DNA of 64,000 nt. Source: JANQJA01 sp965267485 (GTDB taxonomy: Bacteria > Pseudomonadota > Gammaproteobacteria > Pseudomonadales > Azotimanducaceae). The translations under genes and the position numbers were made by a program. Below the pieces are notes generated by a model that saw only the letters and a list, made by a program, of their open reading frames with translations, was not told where the DNA came from and made no database searches. Shown piece after piece: positions 19,238 through 27,603 of the stretch (the first letter of the stretch is position 1; every line of letters begins with the position of its first letter). The stretch spans positions 372,001 to 436,000 of the forward strand of contig OZ254080.1 of the NCBI GenBank assembly GCA_965267485.1. Direction: 5' to 3'.

Positions 19238-19908
19238 TCCAGGTCGACGGGCTGACCTAACGACTGTGAAAGGGTGCGAAGCGCCTGCTCCAGTTTGTCG
19301 ACCCGGGCTTCCAGCGCCTCGATCCTGTGCTGGCGCTCACTGCCGACCGCTTCCCGCTGGACCACGGCTTCCTCTTCTTCCACCGATTCGGTTTCGCCGA
19401 AGAAGAGGTGCATGTATTCGTGGTCCTGGCGCCCGGCACGCCTCGGTAAACGTGCCACCAGTGGTCCGCCCTCGCGTGCGATCATGGCGTTCAGGACATC
19501 ACGAACGGCCCCGTTGTCCTCAAACTCGTGCAACCGTCCACTACGGGCGCGCAGCTCACCCGGCGTCTGGGGCCCACGCAGCATCAGCAGGCAAAGGATC
19601 GCGTACTCGGCGGTCCCGAGCTTGTGTTTGGACAGGAAAGTGTTACAGATGCGCTGGGCAAACTTCTCGACGTTTTTCCCCTCGGTCACCGTGACGAGGT
19701 GTTTGTCCGACAGGCCTCTCGCGGCCCGCAGCACGGCGCCCGGCTCCAGGTTCATCACCGGTTCGCGGCTGGACTTCTGGTTACAGGCGTTGGTCAGGCC
19801 GTTCAGCGTCAGCGGGTATTGGTCAGGCGTTACCACCGCCTTTTCAAGCAGGCAACCCAGTATCCGCACTTCCTCTTTCGACAGAGGTTCATTGATTCCC
19901 ATCGGCAC
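19234..19908 (-). CDS. yceH: YceH family protein (UPF0502/DUF480)
   Basis: The 224-residue product has the characteristic N-terminal block with Leu-Gly-Cys-Leu-Leu-Glu-Lys followed by Thr-Pro-Asp-Gln-Tyr-Pro-Leu-Thr-Leu-Asn-Gly-Leu and Cys-Asn-Gln-Lys-Ser-Ser-Arg-Glu-Pro-Val. Two winged-helix-like halves follow, then a C-terminal coiled coil (residues ~190-215, Ala-Leu-Glu-Ala-Arg-Val-Asp-Lys-Leu-Glu). This is a conserved proteobacterial family without an established biochemical function. It converges on the membrane-protein gene, the stops overlapping by 4 bp. The start is taken at 19908; a second ATG two codons in is also possible. Confidence 0.93.
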   Translation of the reverse strand: MPMGINEPLSKEEVRILGCLLEKAVVTPDQYPLTLNGLTNACNQKSSREPVMNLEPGAVLRAARGLSDKHLVTVTEGKNVEKFAQRICNTFLSKHKLGTAEYAILCLLMLRGPQTPGELRARSGRLHEFEDNGAVRDVLNAMIAREGGPLVARLPRRAGRQDHEYMHLFFGETESVEEEEAVVQREAVGSERQHRIEALEARVDKLEQALRTLSQSLGQPVDLD

Positions 19909-19976
19909 GCCAGTCTCTCCTCACCGAACTGCAGGGCGCCAGTATACGGCATGGATTGGTACCGGCGCGCTACCGC

Positions 19977-21845
19977 TTAACTGCCATGGCAATGCGACGG
20001 CAGGTCAAGCGTCGGGTTCCGGTCAAAGAAACCGACGGGGATGAGGTGGAATCCGCAGTACTCCACCGGCATCACCGGCCAGTCCTCGGGCCTGGGGACA
20101 TGGGTCACACCCAGGGTATGCCACATCACGAGATCGCCCCGACTGACATCCCGGTTGCCGGAGGTCAGGTCGGCGAGCCCGCCCTCGCCTTCATGCATCA
20201 CCGTCAGCGGACCCGCCGCACCCAGCTCGACCGGGGCGTAGGGTGTCACCCAGAGGTTATAGCGTGCAAAGCTCGCGCGCCGCGCGACCACCGAATCGGG
20301 ATGGGCGAACAGGGTCGGACTGGCGCCCGGCAACAACTTGTAGGCGACCGGCACACCCCAGGCATTCTTGCACTCCGGATTGGAAACTTTCCAGTAACGA
20401 CTTCGTTCAGGCGCAATGCGTCGCCGGGCATCCAGTTCGCGCGTCAGGTGCCGCGCCGTCGACGCAAACTGCGTTCCGTCCGGGTTCTCCGGACCCAGCG
20501 GTAACGGCTGAATTTCCATCTCATGGATTTCGTTTGCACCGCCATCCAGGTCCCAGTCGAGACGGAAACAGAACAGGTGCTGGTGGACCGGTGATGCCAG
20601 GTTCTCCCCAATCAATGGTGACTGCGCGGGGTTGGAGGTTTCCGGCGTGACGGCACTAACGCCGACAATGCCCGTCAGCTTGACTTCCATCTGGATGGTG
20701 CCATCCAGGTACAGGTACCAGAACAGGCCATAGTCGTAGTTACCGATGGTGTGGATCGAACTCACCACCAGCCGGCGCGAGCGGCGAACCTCGCTGGTTT
20801 CCGATTGGCCATCGTAATGCTTCCACTGAATGCCGTAGTCTTCCTCGTGCATGCAGATGGCCTGGGAGATCGTCTTCGCCTTGCCGTCCCAGCTCACCTG
20901 GTGCACATCAAAGTAGTGGATTTCGCCCAGGCAGTCGCAGCCCAGTTTCAGGGAATTCACAAGCATACCCATGCAGTATTCGCTTGCATCCAGCACATGC
21001 TTCCATTGATGCATGCCGTCGCGGTCACCATAGGGCACCACCATTTCCGACAGCGAGGCACGATACAGGACGGATCGACCCTGCAGGGTTAGCTGGTGGA
21101 GCACGAGGCCGTGTACCGGGTGCATCGAAATCCGGAAATCCCAGCCCTGCCAGCGAACGTGATAGCCATCCACCTCGAAGCTCGGCCCATCGGGCTGGGT
21201 GATGGCTACACTTTTCAGATCCTGGCGGGTCGTCGCCTGGTGGGCGGCATCGTAGCGTCCGTCCCTCGGCGGGATCGGCACTTCGCCCGAATCTTCCACT
21301 TCGACCACGGTGCCGAGCGTCAGGTCGACGTGGGCGATCAGGCCGTGAATCGGCCGGGCGTAACCGTTATCGGTCTTGTCGGTCCGAACAAAGGCAATAC
21401 AGCGCACAGAGCGATGTCCCTCGGCAATCGCAGGATGCCGGTAGCCACTGCCGGGCCACGGGTCGACCTGGATGAGTTCGATATCGGTAATCCCGCGCTT
21501 ACGAACCGCAGCCAGCCATCGCTCGTCCGTCTTCGTGAGGCGCACCGCGGTTTCCATGTCGAAGTGGTTGTAAGGCGCCTGCGCGGAACCTGTCAGTCGC
21601 GTACAGGTCGCGACGGTGCGTGAACCAAGATCAACGTCGACGGCAAAGCCACCATCGGGCGTTTCATCCCGACCAATCACTCGCACCACCCTTGCCCCTT
21701 CGCCCGACTTTACCCGTGATTTTTCAGGCTCGACCAATGCGATTGAAGAGAAGACAGGTTTGTCGCCCACCTGTCCTGACGACTTCAGGATGGTGATGGC
21801 CGCGTCAACCTCGGCACGCGAAATCGGGTCCAGTGGGTGGCTCAT
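19977..21845 (-). CDS. Copper-containing primary amine oxidase
   Basis: This 622-residue protein oxidises primary amines to aldehydes, releasing ammonia and H2O2, using copper and a self-made topaquinone cofactor. Tyr370 in the Ile-Gly-Asn-Tyr-Asp-Tyr-Gly context is the topaquinone precursor. Asp286 (Leu-Asp-Ala-Ser-Glu-Tyr) is the likely catalytic base. His421-Gln-His423 and His600 are the expected copper ligands. The length fits the bacterial cytosolic type (about 640 residues), and no signal peptide is visible. The start codon overlaps the stop of the upstream amidase (ATGA), so the two are co-transcribed and probably serve one amine or amide catabolic route. Confidence 0.93.
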   Translation of the reverse strand: MSHPLDPISRAEVDAAITILKSSGQVGDKPVFSSIALVEPEKSRVKSGEGARVVRVIGRDETPDGGFAVDVDLGSRTVATCTRLTGSAQAPYNHFDMETAVRLTKTDERWLAAVRKRGITDIELIQVDPWPGSGYRHPAIAEGHRSVRCIAFVRTDKTDNGYARPIHGLIAHVDLTLGTVVEVEDSGEVPIPPRDGRYDAAHQATTRQDLKSVAITQPDGPSFEVDGYHVRWQGWDFRISMHPVHGLVLHQLTLQGRSVLYRASLSEMVVPYGDRDGMHQWKHVLDASEYCMGMLVNSLKLGCDCLGEIHYFDVHQVSWDGKAKTISQAICMHEEDYGIQWKHYDGQSETSEVRRSRRLVVSSIHTIGNYDYGLFWYLYLDGTIQMEVKLTGIVGVSAVTPETSNPAQSPLIGENLASPVHQHLFCFRLDWDLDGGANEIHEMEIQPLPLGPENPDGTQFASTARHLTRELDARRRIAPERSRYWKVSNPECKNAWGVPVAYKLLPGASPTLFAHPDSVVARRASFARYNLWVTPYAPVELGAAGPLTVMHEGEGGLADLTSGNRDVSRGDLVMWHTLGVTHVPRPEDWPVMPVEYCGFHLIPVGFFDRNPTLDLPSHCHGS

Positions 21846-23287
21846 GCCTGATACTCCGGGGGTGGTGTAAATCCGTGCCAGGCCTTCTCGACGAGCGAGG
21901 CAAACCTGAGCGTCGTCCGATCCTCGAGATAGGGACCGATCGCCTGCAGCCCCAATGGCAATCCGCCGGCGCCGAGGCCGCCCGGGAAAGCCGTGGATGG
22001 CAGCCCGGGGAAGATCGCAATCATCGGGAACATCAGGTTGTTGTTGTAGGGAATGCTCTCGTTATCGATCACCAGCGCCCGATCCGCGCGCGGGCTGGTC
22101 GGGTGCGGGAAGGCGACATCCAGGGCCATGGGCGCGATCACCACATCGTAGTCGTTGAAGAACCGTGCCCAGGCGCGCTGCGCGGCCGCGCGACGGCTCA
22201 CCAGCGCAAGGTACTCCTGGGCGCCCAGGACAAAACCGTCGGCGATCGCCTCGGCATGTCCACCCCCCGCAGCGCGCAGGGTCCTGGCGCGTTCCGCCCG
22301 GGCTTCCGGTGACTCTCCCTGTGAGGTCATCACAATCAGCATTCGCAGGTAATCCTGATAGAAAGCTTCGAAATCAATCCCTGGCTGTGCCTCACGGACC
22401 GTAGCACCTTCCTTCCCGAGTAAAGTCACCAGTTCTTCCAGGCCACCGCGCATGTCACTGGAAGGAAGCTGGCCAGCGACCGACGGCATCACCGCGACCC
22501 GAAAGTCCTTCAACTTGTCATGGCGGGCAGGCGGCAGGGCGAGCTTCCAACCAATGTCCTCACCGGGTTCGGGCCCGGCAATGACATCGAACAGCAATTC
22601 CAGGTCATCGGCGCTTCTCGCGAGCGGTCCCTGCACACCCATCAGGAAAGCCGGGTTCGGCAGGTCCGCCAGTGGAAAGCAGCCTGACCTCGGCACCGCG
22701 GTTTCGGTCGGGCGGTGCCCATACACACCGCAATAGGCCGCCGGAATGCGGATGGACCCGCCGATGTCGCTCCCCAGTTCGAGCGGCGTCATGCCGGACG
22801 CAAGTGCGGCTCCGCCACCGCCGGTGCTGCCACCGGGTGTGCGCGAGTGATCCCAGGGATTATTGGTCCGGCCGTACACCTCACTGTCGGCCGTCCAGTC
22901 TGCCAGCGCCTCGGGAATGTTGGTTTTTCCGAGCAGGCAGGCACCGGCGGCAAAGATGTTGGCCGCCACCCGGCCGTCTTCCGCGGGTTGATAGCCCTTG
23001 AATGGCACCAGGCCCGCGGTTTGCGGCAGGCCGGCTACCTGGGTGGACTCTTTCAAGGTCATCGGCAATCCCAGCAGCGTGGCGTCTTCGCCTCGCGCCC
23101 GCTTCCTGTCCGCGACCACCGCCGCCTCCCGCGCACGATCGAAGGTACGGACCGGTATCGCGTTCAGCGCGCCATCATGACGCTCAATACGCGCCACGTG
23201 CATCTCGACCAGTTCAACTGATGAGACTTCCCCGGCCCGCAGGGCGGCGAGCATGCCTGTTGCCGTCGTGAATTGATCAACACTCAT
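21842..23287 (-). CDS. Amidase (amidase-signature family)
   Basis: A 481-residue member of the amidase-signature family. The Ser-cisSer-Lys triad can be placed. The Lys is in Pro-Met-Thr-Leu-Lys-Glu (near residue 78). The cis-Ser is in Gly-Gly-Ser-Thr-Gly-Gly-Gly. The nucleophilic Ser is in Gly-Ser-Asp-Ile-Gly-Gly-Ser-Ile-Arg. It hydrolyses an amide to acid and ammonia or amine; the substrate cannot be told from sequence. It is first in the operon with the copper amine oxidase (4-bp overlap), so it might release the amine the oxidase uses. It is not the GatA subunit by context, since no gatB or gatC is nearby. Confidence 0.9.
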   Translation of the reverse strand: MSVDQFTTATGMLAALRAGEVSSVELVEMHVARIERHDGALNAIPVRTFDRAREAAVVADRKRARGEDATLLGLPMTLKESTQVAGLPQTAGLVPFKGYQPAEDGRVAANIFAAGACLLGKTNIPEALADWTADSEVYGRTNNPWDHSRTPGGSTGGGGAALASGMTPLELGSDIGGSIRIPAAYCGVYGHRPTETAVPRSGCFPLADLPNPAFLMGVQGPLARSADDLELLFDVIAGPEPGEDIGWKLALPPARHDKLKDFRVAVMPSVAGQLPSSDMRGGLEELVTLLGKEGATVREAQPGIDFEAFYQDYLRMLIVMTSQGESPEARAERARTLRAAGGGHAEAIADGFVLGAQEYLALVSRRAAAQRAWARFFNDYDVVIAPMALDVAFPHPTSPRADRALVIDNESIPYNNNLMFPMIAIFPGLPSTAFPGGLGAGGLPLGLQAIGPYLEDRTTLRFASLVEKAWHGFTPPPEYQA

Positions 23288-23393
23288 ATGAATTCCCTCT
23301 GTGACCCCCCTGGCAAGGTAGAAGATAACACGAATCCGATCAAGCTCACACCGTCGATCGCCGAAGTCCCACCCTGCCCTGCCATCAGCCGTT

Positions 23394-23399
23394 TATAAT
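23394..23399 (+). promoter_or_regulatory. Candidate -10 element of recQ
   Basis: A consensus TATAAT ends only 4 bases before the recQ ATG at 23404. With a normal -10 to start-site distance, transcription would begin at or inside the first codons. No ribosome binding site precedes the ATG, so a leaderless message is plausible. No convincing -35 box is present. Confidence 0.4.
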
Positions 23400-23403
23400 C
23401 GGC

Positions 23404-25200
23404 ATGATGAGCAACGCCCTCTCCATCCTGAATTCGACATTTGGTTACGATGCCTTCCGCGGTCCGCAGGAAGCCGTCATCGACACGATCGTCAACGGCG
23501 GTGACGCCCTCGTCATCATGCCGACCGGGCTCGGCAAGTCACTCTGCTACCAGATTCCGGCACTGGTGCGAGATGGCTGCGGCGTGGTGATCTCGCCGCT
23601 GATCGCCCTGATGCAGAACCAGGTAGATGCCCTGCGGCAACTCGGGATCCGTGCCAGCTTCCTGAACTCGACGCTGGATGTCGCGGCAGCCGCGGAAACC
23701 GAGCGCGCCCTGCAAGCCGGCGAGATCGACCTTGTCTACATCGCGCCGGAACGACTGGTCCAGGAGCGGACCCGGCAACTGCTCCACGAATCACGAATCA
23801 GCCTTTTCGCCATCGACGAGGCGCACTGTGTGTCGCAGTGGGGCCACGACTTTCGAGCCGACTACCTCCAACTCGACTTCCTGGCGAGGGAATTCCCCGA
23901 TGTTCCCAGGATCGCGCTCACCGCGACCGCCGATGCGCGGACGCGGGAAGACATTGTCGATCGCCTGGCGCTGACGAATGCGCGGCGGTTTCTAGCCGGC
24001 TTCGATCGACCCAATATTCGCTACACCATGACCCTGAAAGACAACCCCCGCACACAGCTGCTTCGGTTCATCCGCGAACAACACCCCAACGACGCCGGCA
24101 TCGTCTACTGCCTGTCGCGCAAACGTACGGAAGAAACTGCGACCTTCCTGCAGTCACAGGGTTACGATGCGCTTCCCTATCACGCCGGGCTCGACAACAC
24201 GGTTCGCGCCAGGCACCAGGCTGCCTTCCTCGAGCGGGAGCAGGTCATCATTGTGGCCACCATTGCGTTTGGCATGGGCATCGACAAACCAGACGTACGT
24301 TTCGTCGCGCACCTGGACCTGCCAAAGACCATCGAGTCCTACTACCAGGAGACAGGTCGGGCCGGTCGCGACGGTGAACCCGCAGATGCGTTCATGGTGT
24401 ATGGGCTGCAGGACGTGATCAAGCTTCGCCAGATGCTGGGTTCGTCGCAGGGGAGTGAGGAATTCAAACGGATCGAACGTCACCGGTTGAACGCCATGTT
24501 GGGACTCTGCGAAATCACAACCTGCCGACGCCACGCCCTGCTTGCCTATTTTGACGAGGACTCTCCGGCGCACTGCGGCAACTGTGACAACTGCCTGTCG
24601 CCGGTCGACACCTGGGACGGTACCGAGGCTGCACAAATGGCGTTGTCTGCAATCTACCGAACCGGACAGCGATTTGGCGTCAACCACCTGGTTGATGTCC
24701 TCGTGGGCAAGCAGACCGACAAGGTCGAGGAGTTCGGTCACCATCGTCTCAACGTCTTTGGTATTGGCACGCAGTACCCGGACGATCGGTGGCATTCCGT
24801 CTACCGGCAACTCGTCGCGCGCGGCTATGTCAACGTGGATGTCGAGGGCTTCGGGGGTCTGTCACTCAACGAGAAATGCCGTCCCCTGCTACGCGGTGAA
24901 GAGTCCATCGACTTCCGCGTCGATATCGCCTTCAAGGGAAGTGCCCGCAAGCGCAAACCGGAAGAGGTCCCCCTTCAGGACGAGGACGAACCACTGTTTG
25001 CCGCACTCAAGGTGTGTCGACGTGAGCTCGCTGCATCACAGGGTGTGCCTGCTTATGTCATCTTCCACGACAAGACCCTCCGGGAAATGGCGGTCACGAG
25101 GCCCCATTCACTGGCGGAGTTTGGTCGCATTGGCGGCGTGGGAGAAAACAAGCGCGAGCGTTACGGCCCGGCCTTCCTTGAGGTGATTCAGAACCACTGA
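23404..25200 (+). CDS. recQ: ATP-dependent DNA helicase RecQ
   Basis: The 598 residues nearly match E. coli RecQ in length (about 610). The Walker A motif is Pro-Thr-Gly-Leu-Gly-Lys-Ser (40-46). Motif II is Asp-Glu-Ala-His near 138-141, followed by Cys-Val-Ser-Gln-Trp-Gly-His-Asp-Phe-Arg, the aromatic-rich RecQ loop. Motif VI is Gln-Glu-Thr-Gly-Arg-Ala-Gly-Arg-Asp-Gly. The zinc site is formed by Cys-Arg-Arg-His plus Cys-x2-Cys-x2-Cys in the RQC region. A C-terminal HRDC domain covers ~520-598. The function is 3'-5' unwinding in recombination and fork repair. The start could be ATG 23404 or 23407. Confidence 0.97.
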   Translation: MMSNALSILNSTFGYDAFRGPQEAVIDTIVNGGDALVIMPTGLGKSLCYQIPALVRDGCGVVISPLIALMQNQVDALRQLGIRASFLNSTLDVAAAAETERALQAGEIDLVYIAPERLVQERTRQLLHESRISLFAIDEAHCVSQWGHDFRADYLQLDFLAREFPDVPRIALTATADARTREDIVDRLALTNARRFLAGFDRPNIRYTMTLKDNPRTQLLRFIREQHPNDAGIVYCLSRKRTEETATFLQSQGYDALPYHAGLDNTVRARHQAAFLEREQVIIVATIAFGMGIDKPDVRFVAHLDLPKTIESYYQETGRAGRDGEPADAFMVYGLQDVIKLRQMLGSSQGSEEFKRIERHRLNAMLGLCEITTCRRHALLAYFDEDSPAHCGNCDNCLSPVDTWDGTEAAQMALSAIYRTGQRFGVNHLVDVLVGKQTDKVEEFGHHRLNVFGIGTQYPDDRWHSVYRQLVARGYVNVDVEGFGGLSLNEKCRPLLRGEESIDFRVDIAFKGSARKRKPEEVPLQDEDEPLFAALKVCRRELAASQGVPAYVIFHDKTLREMAVTRPHSLAEFGRIGGVGENKRERYGPAFLEVIQNH

Positions 25201-25310
25201 TTCATCACGACTCATTCATCACAACTCACTCATCATCAGGGTGACGCGCCTTGAACACGATTCGAGGCAGGCGCACACTGGCTTGACCAGTCAGGCAGGC
25301 AGGTTGGCTT

Positions 25311-25700
25311 GTGGCGGTTCGCTACACCGTAGATGACAGGGGCTTTGTGCTCATCTCCCCCGAGGGCAGGAACAGCGTCGAGGATTATTTTGGCGCCTTT
25401 TCGCGAGATCGGCAGGGACCCCACGAGTCGTGACCTGGTCCGTTACCTGTTCGACACCACCAACATTGAAGTCTCCCTCTCCTCCAGCCAGATCAACGAA
25501 CTCGCCGGCATGCTCGCACGCGGCAATAATCGGCCTGGCCGCAAGCTGGCCGCAAGCTGGCCGTACTGGTCACCTCCGACCTGATCTTCGGCCTGACCCG
25601 TATGTTCAAGTCCGTCTCCGATGACAACACCCTGCGAATATTCAGTGACAGGGATGAGGCTATTGACTGGCTGACGGCGGAACCGAAACCCGGTCCTTGA
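25311..25700 (+). pseudogene. SpoIIAA/STAS-like small protein gene with two frameshifts
   Basis: The three frames read in order give a ~125-residue protein. Frame one runs from a GTG at 25311 (Val-Ala-Val-Arg-Tyr-Thr-Val-Asp-Asp-Arg-Gly-Phe-Val). The next frame contains Asp-Leu-Val-Arg-Tyr-Leu-Phe-Asp-Thr-Thr-Asn. The last has Lys-Leu-Ala-Val-Leu-Val-Thr-Ser-Asp-Leu-Ile-Phe-Gly-Leu-Thr-Arg-Met-Phe and ends Asp-Arg-Asp-Glu-Ala-Ile-Asp-Trp-Leu. That order and spacing fits SpoIIAA-like/STAS-type bacterial proteins. The breaks are an extra T in a TTTT run near 25390 and an 11-bp tandem duplication (GCAAGCTGGCC twice, ~25541-25563). The stop at 25698-25700 overlaps the convergent neighbour. Confidence 0.7.
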
Positions 25701-26628
25701 AGGCGGGCAGGATCGTCTGCGCCCAGGTTTCCAGCATAGTCATGTCGTCATAGTCAGGGACCTGGAGCATGACCCGCTGACATCCGGCAGCCTCGAACAG
25801 GCGCAGTTGTTCGATCACCATCTCGGAGGTACCCGCCAGGAGCCCCATGCCGGTGAGGTCCGAAAGCGCGGCCCCCTTACCCAACCGTTGGCTCGCCTGC
25901 GCAAGCAGCGCCTCCACGGCAGCGTCATCCGCGCACCATCTGACCGCCGTCATCAGCGATCGTTTGATCCCGGCGGCATCGCGACCCTTTTCCGCGCACA
26001 GTCGCTCAAGTTCTGCAGTGCGCTCGCGATAGACATCGATATTGCAGAACACTGCATTCCACTCCGCCGCATATTCGGCGGCCAGCGGCAGGGTTCGCTT
26101 TGGACCATTGCCGCCGATGAGGATAGGCGTGGTCCTGTCCGGCCGCGGTAGTAGCGTCGCGCCATCCAGTGAGAAGTGTTTGCCTTTGTAAGAAACCGGG
26201 TCATCACTTGCATACAGCCGACGCGTCAGTTCAAGCGCATCGGTCAACATGGCAAAACGCGTTTTGAAGTCATGAAAAGGCACACCAAAGACGCGGTGCT
26301 CCCGCTCCTGCCAGCCAGCACCCAGGCCGAGCACGAGCCTGCCGCCCGACAGGTCATCAATTGCTGACGCCACGCGCACTGTCATGGCCGGGTGCCTGAA
26401 GGTGACGGGCGCCACCAGCGGACCGAACTCGATCCTGCTCGTGTGGGTCGCTGCAAAGGTCAGGGCCGTCCAGAGCTCAAGGGAGTCCTGATCCGGCGTA
26501 TTCGGGTTCGTGAAGTGATCACTCCTGAAGACGCACTGGTAACCCAGGCGTTCCGCGGTGGAAAGAATGCGTTCCCAGCGCGACCAGTTGAGGCCATTCT
26601 GGCCTTCCACCATGAGTCCAATCTGCAT
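25660..26628 (-). CDS. LLM-class flavin-dependent oxidoreductase
   Basis: A 322-residue luciferase-like monooxygenase-fold protein, possibly F420-type. Hallmarks are an N-terminal strand Ile-Gly-Leu-Met-Val-Glu-Gly, Phe-Arg-Ser-Asp-His-Phe near residue 34, and Ser-Gly-Gly-Arg-Leu-Val-Leu-Gly-Leu-Gly-Ala-Gly-Trp around 92-105. Pro-Ile-Leu-Ile-Gly-Gly-Asn-Gly follows around 170. This is a cytosolic oxidoreductase; whether it uses FMN or F420, and its substrate, cannot be decided. Its 3' end overlaps the frameshifted STAS-like gene on the other strand. Confidence 0.88.
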   Translation of the reverse strand: MQIGLMVEGQNGLNWSRWERILSTAERLGYQCVFRSDHFTNPNTPDQDSLELWTALTFAATHTSRIEFGPLVAPVTFRHPAMTVRVASAIDDLSGGRLVLGLGAGWQEREHRVFGVPFHDFKTRFAMLTDALELTRRLYASDDPVSYKGKHFSLDGATLLPRPDRTTPILIGGNGPKRTLPLAAEYAAEWNAVFCNIDVYRERTAELERLCAEKGRDAAGIKRSLMTAVRWCADDAAVEALLAQASQRLGKGAALSDLTGMGLLAGTSEMVIEQLRLFEAAGCQRVMLQVPDYDDMTMLETWAQTILPAFKDRVSVPPSASQ

Positions 26629-26660
26629 GACATCGCCTCCTCTTTCGGCAGCACTCTAAC

Positions 26661-26990
26661 ATGACAACAGGGCACCAGAAGGTAAGATGGTGGATCAACG
26701 AATCGATGGACGTGATGATGTCTGGATACATTGATAACGGCAGTTTCTGGTTCGACTCACTGGACGAACCCCCCGGCTTCGAGCGCCCGGCGCAACTGCC
26801 GGAAAGCGTCGAAATCGCCATCGTCGGCGGAGGCTACACCGGGCTGTGGACGGCCTATTACCTGAAGCAACTTCGGCCCGATGCCGACATTGCCGTGTTT
26901 GAGGCTAACACGGTCGGCTTCGGCGCCAGCGGACGTAACGGCGGCTGGTGCATGGGAACGGCCATGGGCATTGATGCCATGCTGTCGCAG
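26661..26990 (+). pseudogene. FAD-dependent oxidoreductase (DAO family), N-terminal fragment
   Basis: About 110 residues with a dinucleotide-binding fold. Ile-Val-Gly-Gly-Gly-Tyr-Thr-Gly-Leu is followed by Val-Phe-Glu-Ala-Asn-Thr-Val-Gly-Phe-Gly-Ala-Ser-Gly-Arg-Asn-Gly-Gly-Trp. This is the start of glycine/amine-oxidase-like DAO enzymes, and the best resemblance is to putrescine-oxidase-like proteins. Native sequence stops near 26990, where antisense IS66 tnpB sequence begins. A full enzyme would be about 430 residues, so this is inactive. Likely starts are ATG 26715 or 26718; 26661 is the earliest. No 3' part of the gene is found on the far side of the IS66 remnant. Confidence 0.75.
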
Positions 26991-27264
26991 GAACGCCGAG
27001 TTCGAGGACGTCGCCGGCATGCCGGAACGGCCAAACGAAACGATCCTTCTCGAGTCGCTTGGTCCACAGGCAAAAACCGTTGCGATCCCACCACAGAATC
27101 TTCACGCGGTTGGCAGCACGGTTCGTGAACACGAACAGCGCCGACTGCATCGGATCGAGCGTCATCTCGTCCTGCACGATCAGGGCAAGGCCGTTGATCT
27201 GCTTGCGGAAGTCCACCGGCTCGCGGTGCAGATACACGACCGCGTCAGTGGCAAAGCTGAACAT
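26990..27264 (-). pseudogene. tnpB: IS66 TnpB (Orf2), C-terminally truncated
   Basis: The start overlaps the tnpA stop at 27264. The motifs are Val-Tyr-Leu-His-Arg-Glu-Pro-Val-Asp-Phe-Arg-Lys-Gln-Ile-Asn-Gly and later Val-Lys-Ile-Leu-Trp-Trp-Asp-Arg-Asn-Gly-Phe-Cys-Leu-Trp-Thr-Lys-Arg-Leu. Both are signatures of the ~115-residue IS66 Orf2 protein. Homology stops around residue 92 (Gly-Asp-Val-Leu-Glu-Leu), and the remaining frame is antisense to the oxidoreductase fragment. TnpB is an accessory protein essential for IS66 movement, so this remnant is dead. Confidence 0.82.
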
Positions 27265-27569
27265 CACAGCCTCGCCAGCGTCTGCAGGATATCGGCGAGC
27301 GGCATCTGATCCGTGGGCAGCGCCACGCTGACACCGTTCGGCAGACGGACCTGCAGCAGCGCCATCGGCGTTGCTTCGGCTCGCGGCTCCTGGACCCGAA
27401 CAAACGACGGGGCGTGTCGGACTTCGGTCGCGCGCTGGCGCCGTCGTTCGCCATACAGCGCCGCGACACTGATGCCGTGCTCGCGGGCGTAGGCGGCGAT
27501 CGACTGGCCGCGCTCTTCGGCCGCCTCAAGGTGGGACTGGTACAGGCGTTGTTTGTCGGTCAGGGGCAT
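27264..27569 (-). CDS. tnpA: IS66 TnpA-like accessory protein
   Basis: A 101-residue protein with an N-terminal helix-turn-helix-like segment (Ser-Ile-Ala-Ala-Tyr-Ala-Arg-Glu-His-Gly-Ile-Ser-Val-Ala-Ala-Leu-Tyr) and a C-terminal strand-rich part (Val-Arg-Leu-Pro-Asn-Gly-Val-Ser-Val). This is the arrangement of IS66 TnpA. The chosen ATG at 27569 has an AAGGAG ribosome site 7 bases upstream. A longer frame to 27599 is less likely. Intact, but without a complete partner set. Confidence 0.8.
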   Translation of the reverse strand: MPLTDKQRLYQSHLEAAEERGQSIAAYAREHGISVAALYGERRRQRATEVRHAPSFVRVQEPRAEATPMALLQVRLPNGVSVALPTDQMPLADILQTLARL

Positions 27570-27603
27570 TGGCTTCTCCTTAGTTGAAAGAAGCCTCACG
27601 GTA

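Larger units (their letters stand above)
26990..27600 (-). mobile_element. IS66-family remnant (tnpA and partial tnpB)
   Basis: Two consecutive minus-strand genes of IS66 type are present, without the tnpC transposase that should follow. The remnant is cut at its downstream end against the FAD-oxidoreductase fragment. Upstream it is joined to an integrase fragment. Exact edges are uncertain, because I see no clear IS66 terminal inverted repeat. Confidence 0.75.
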
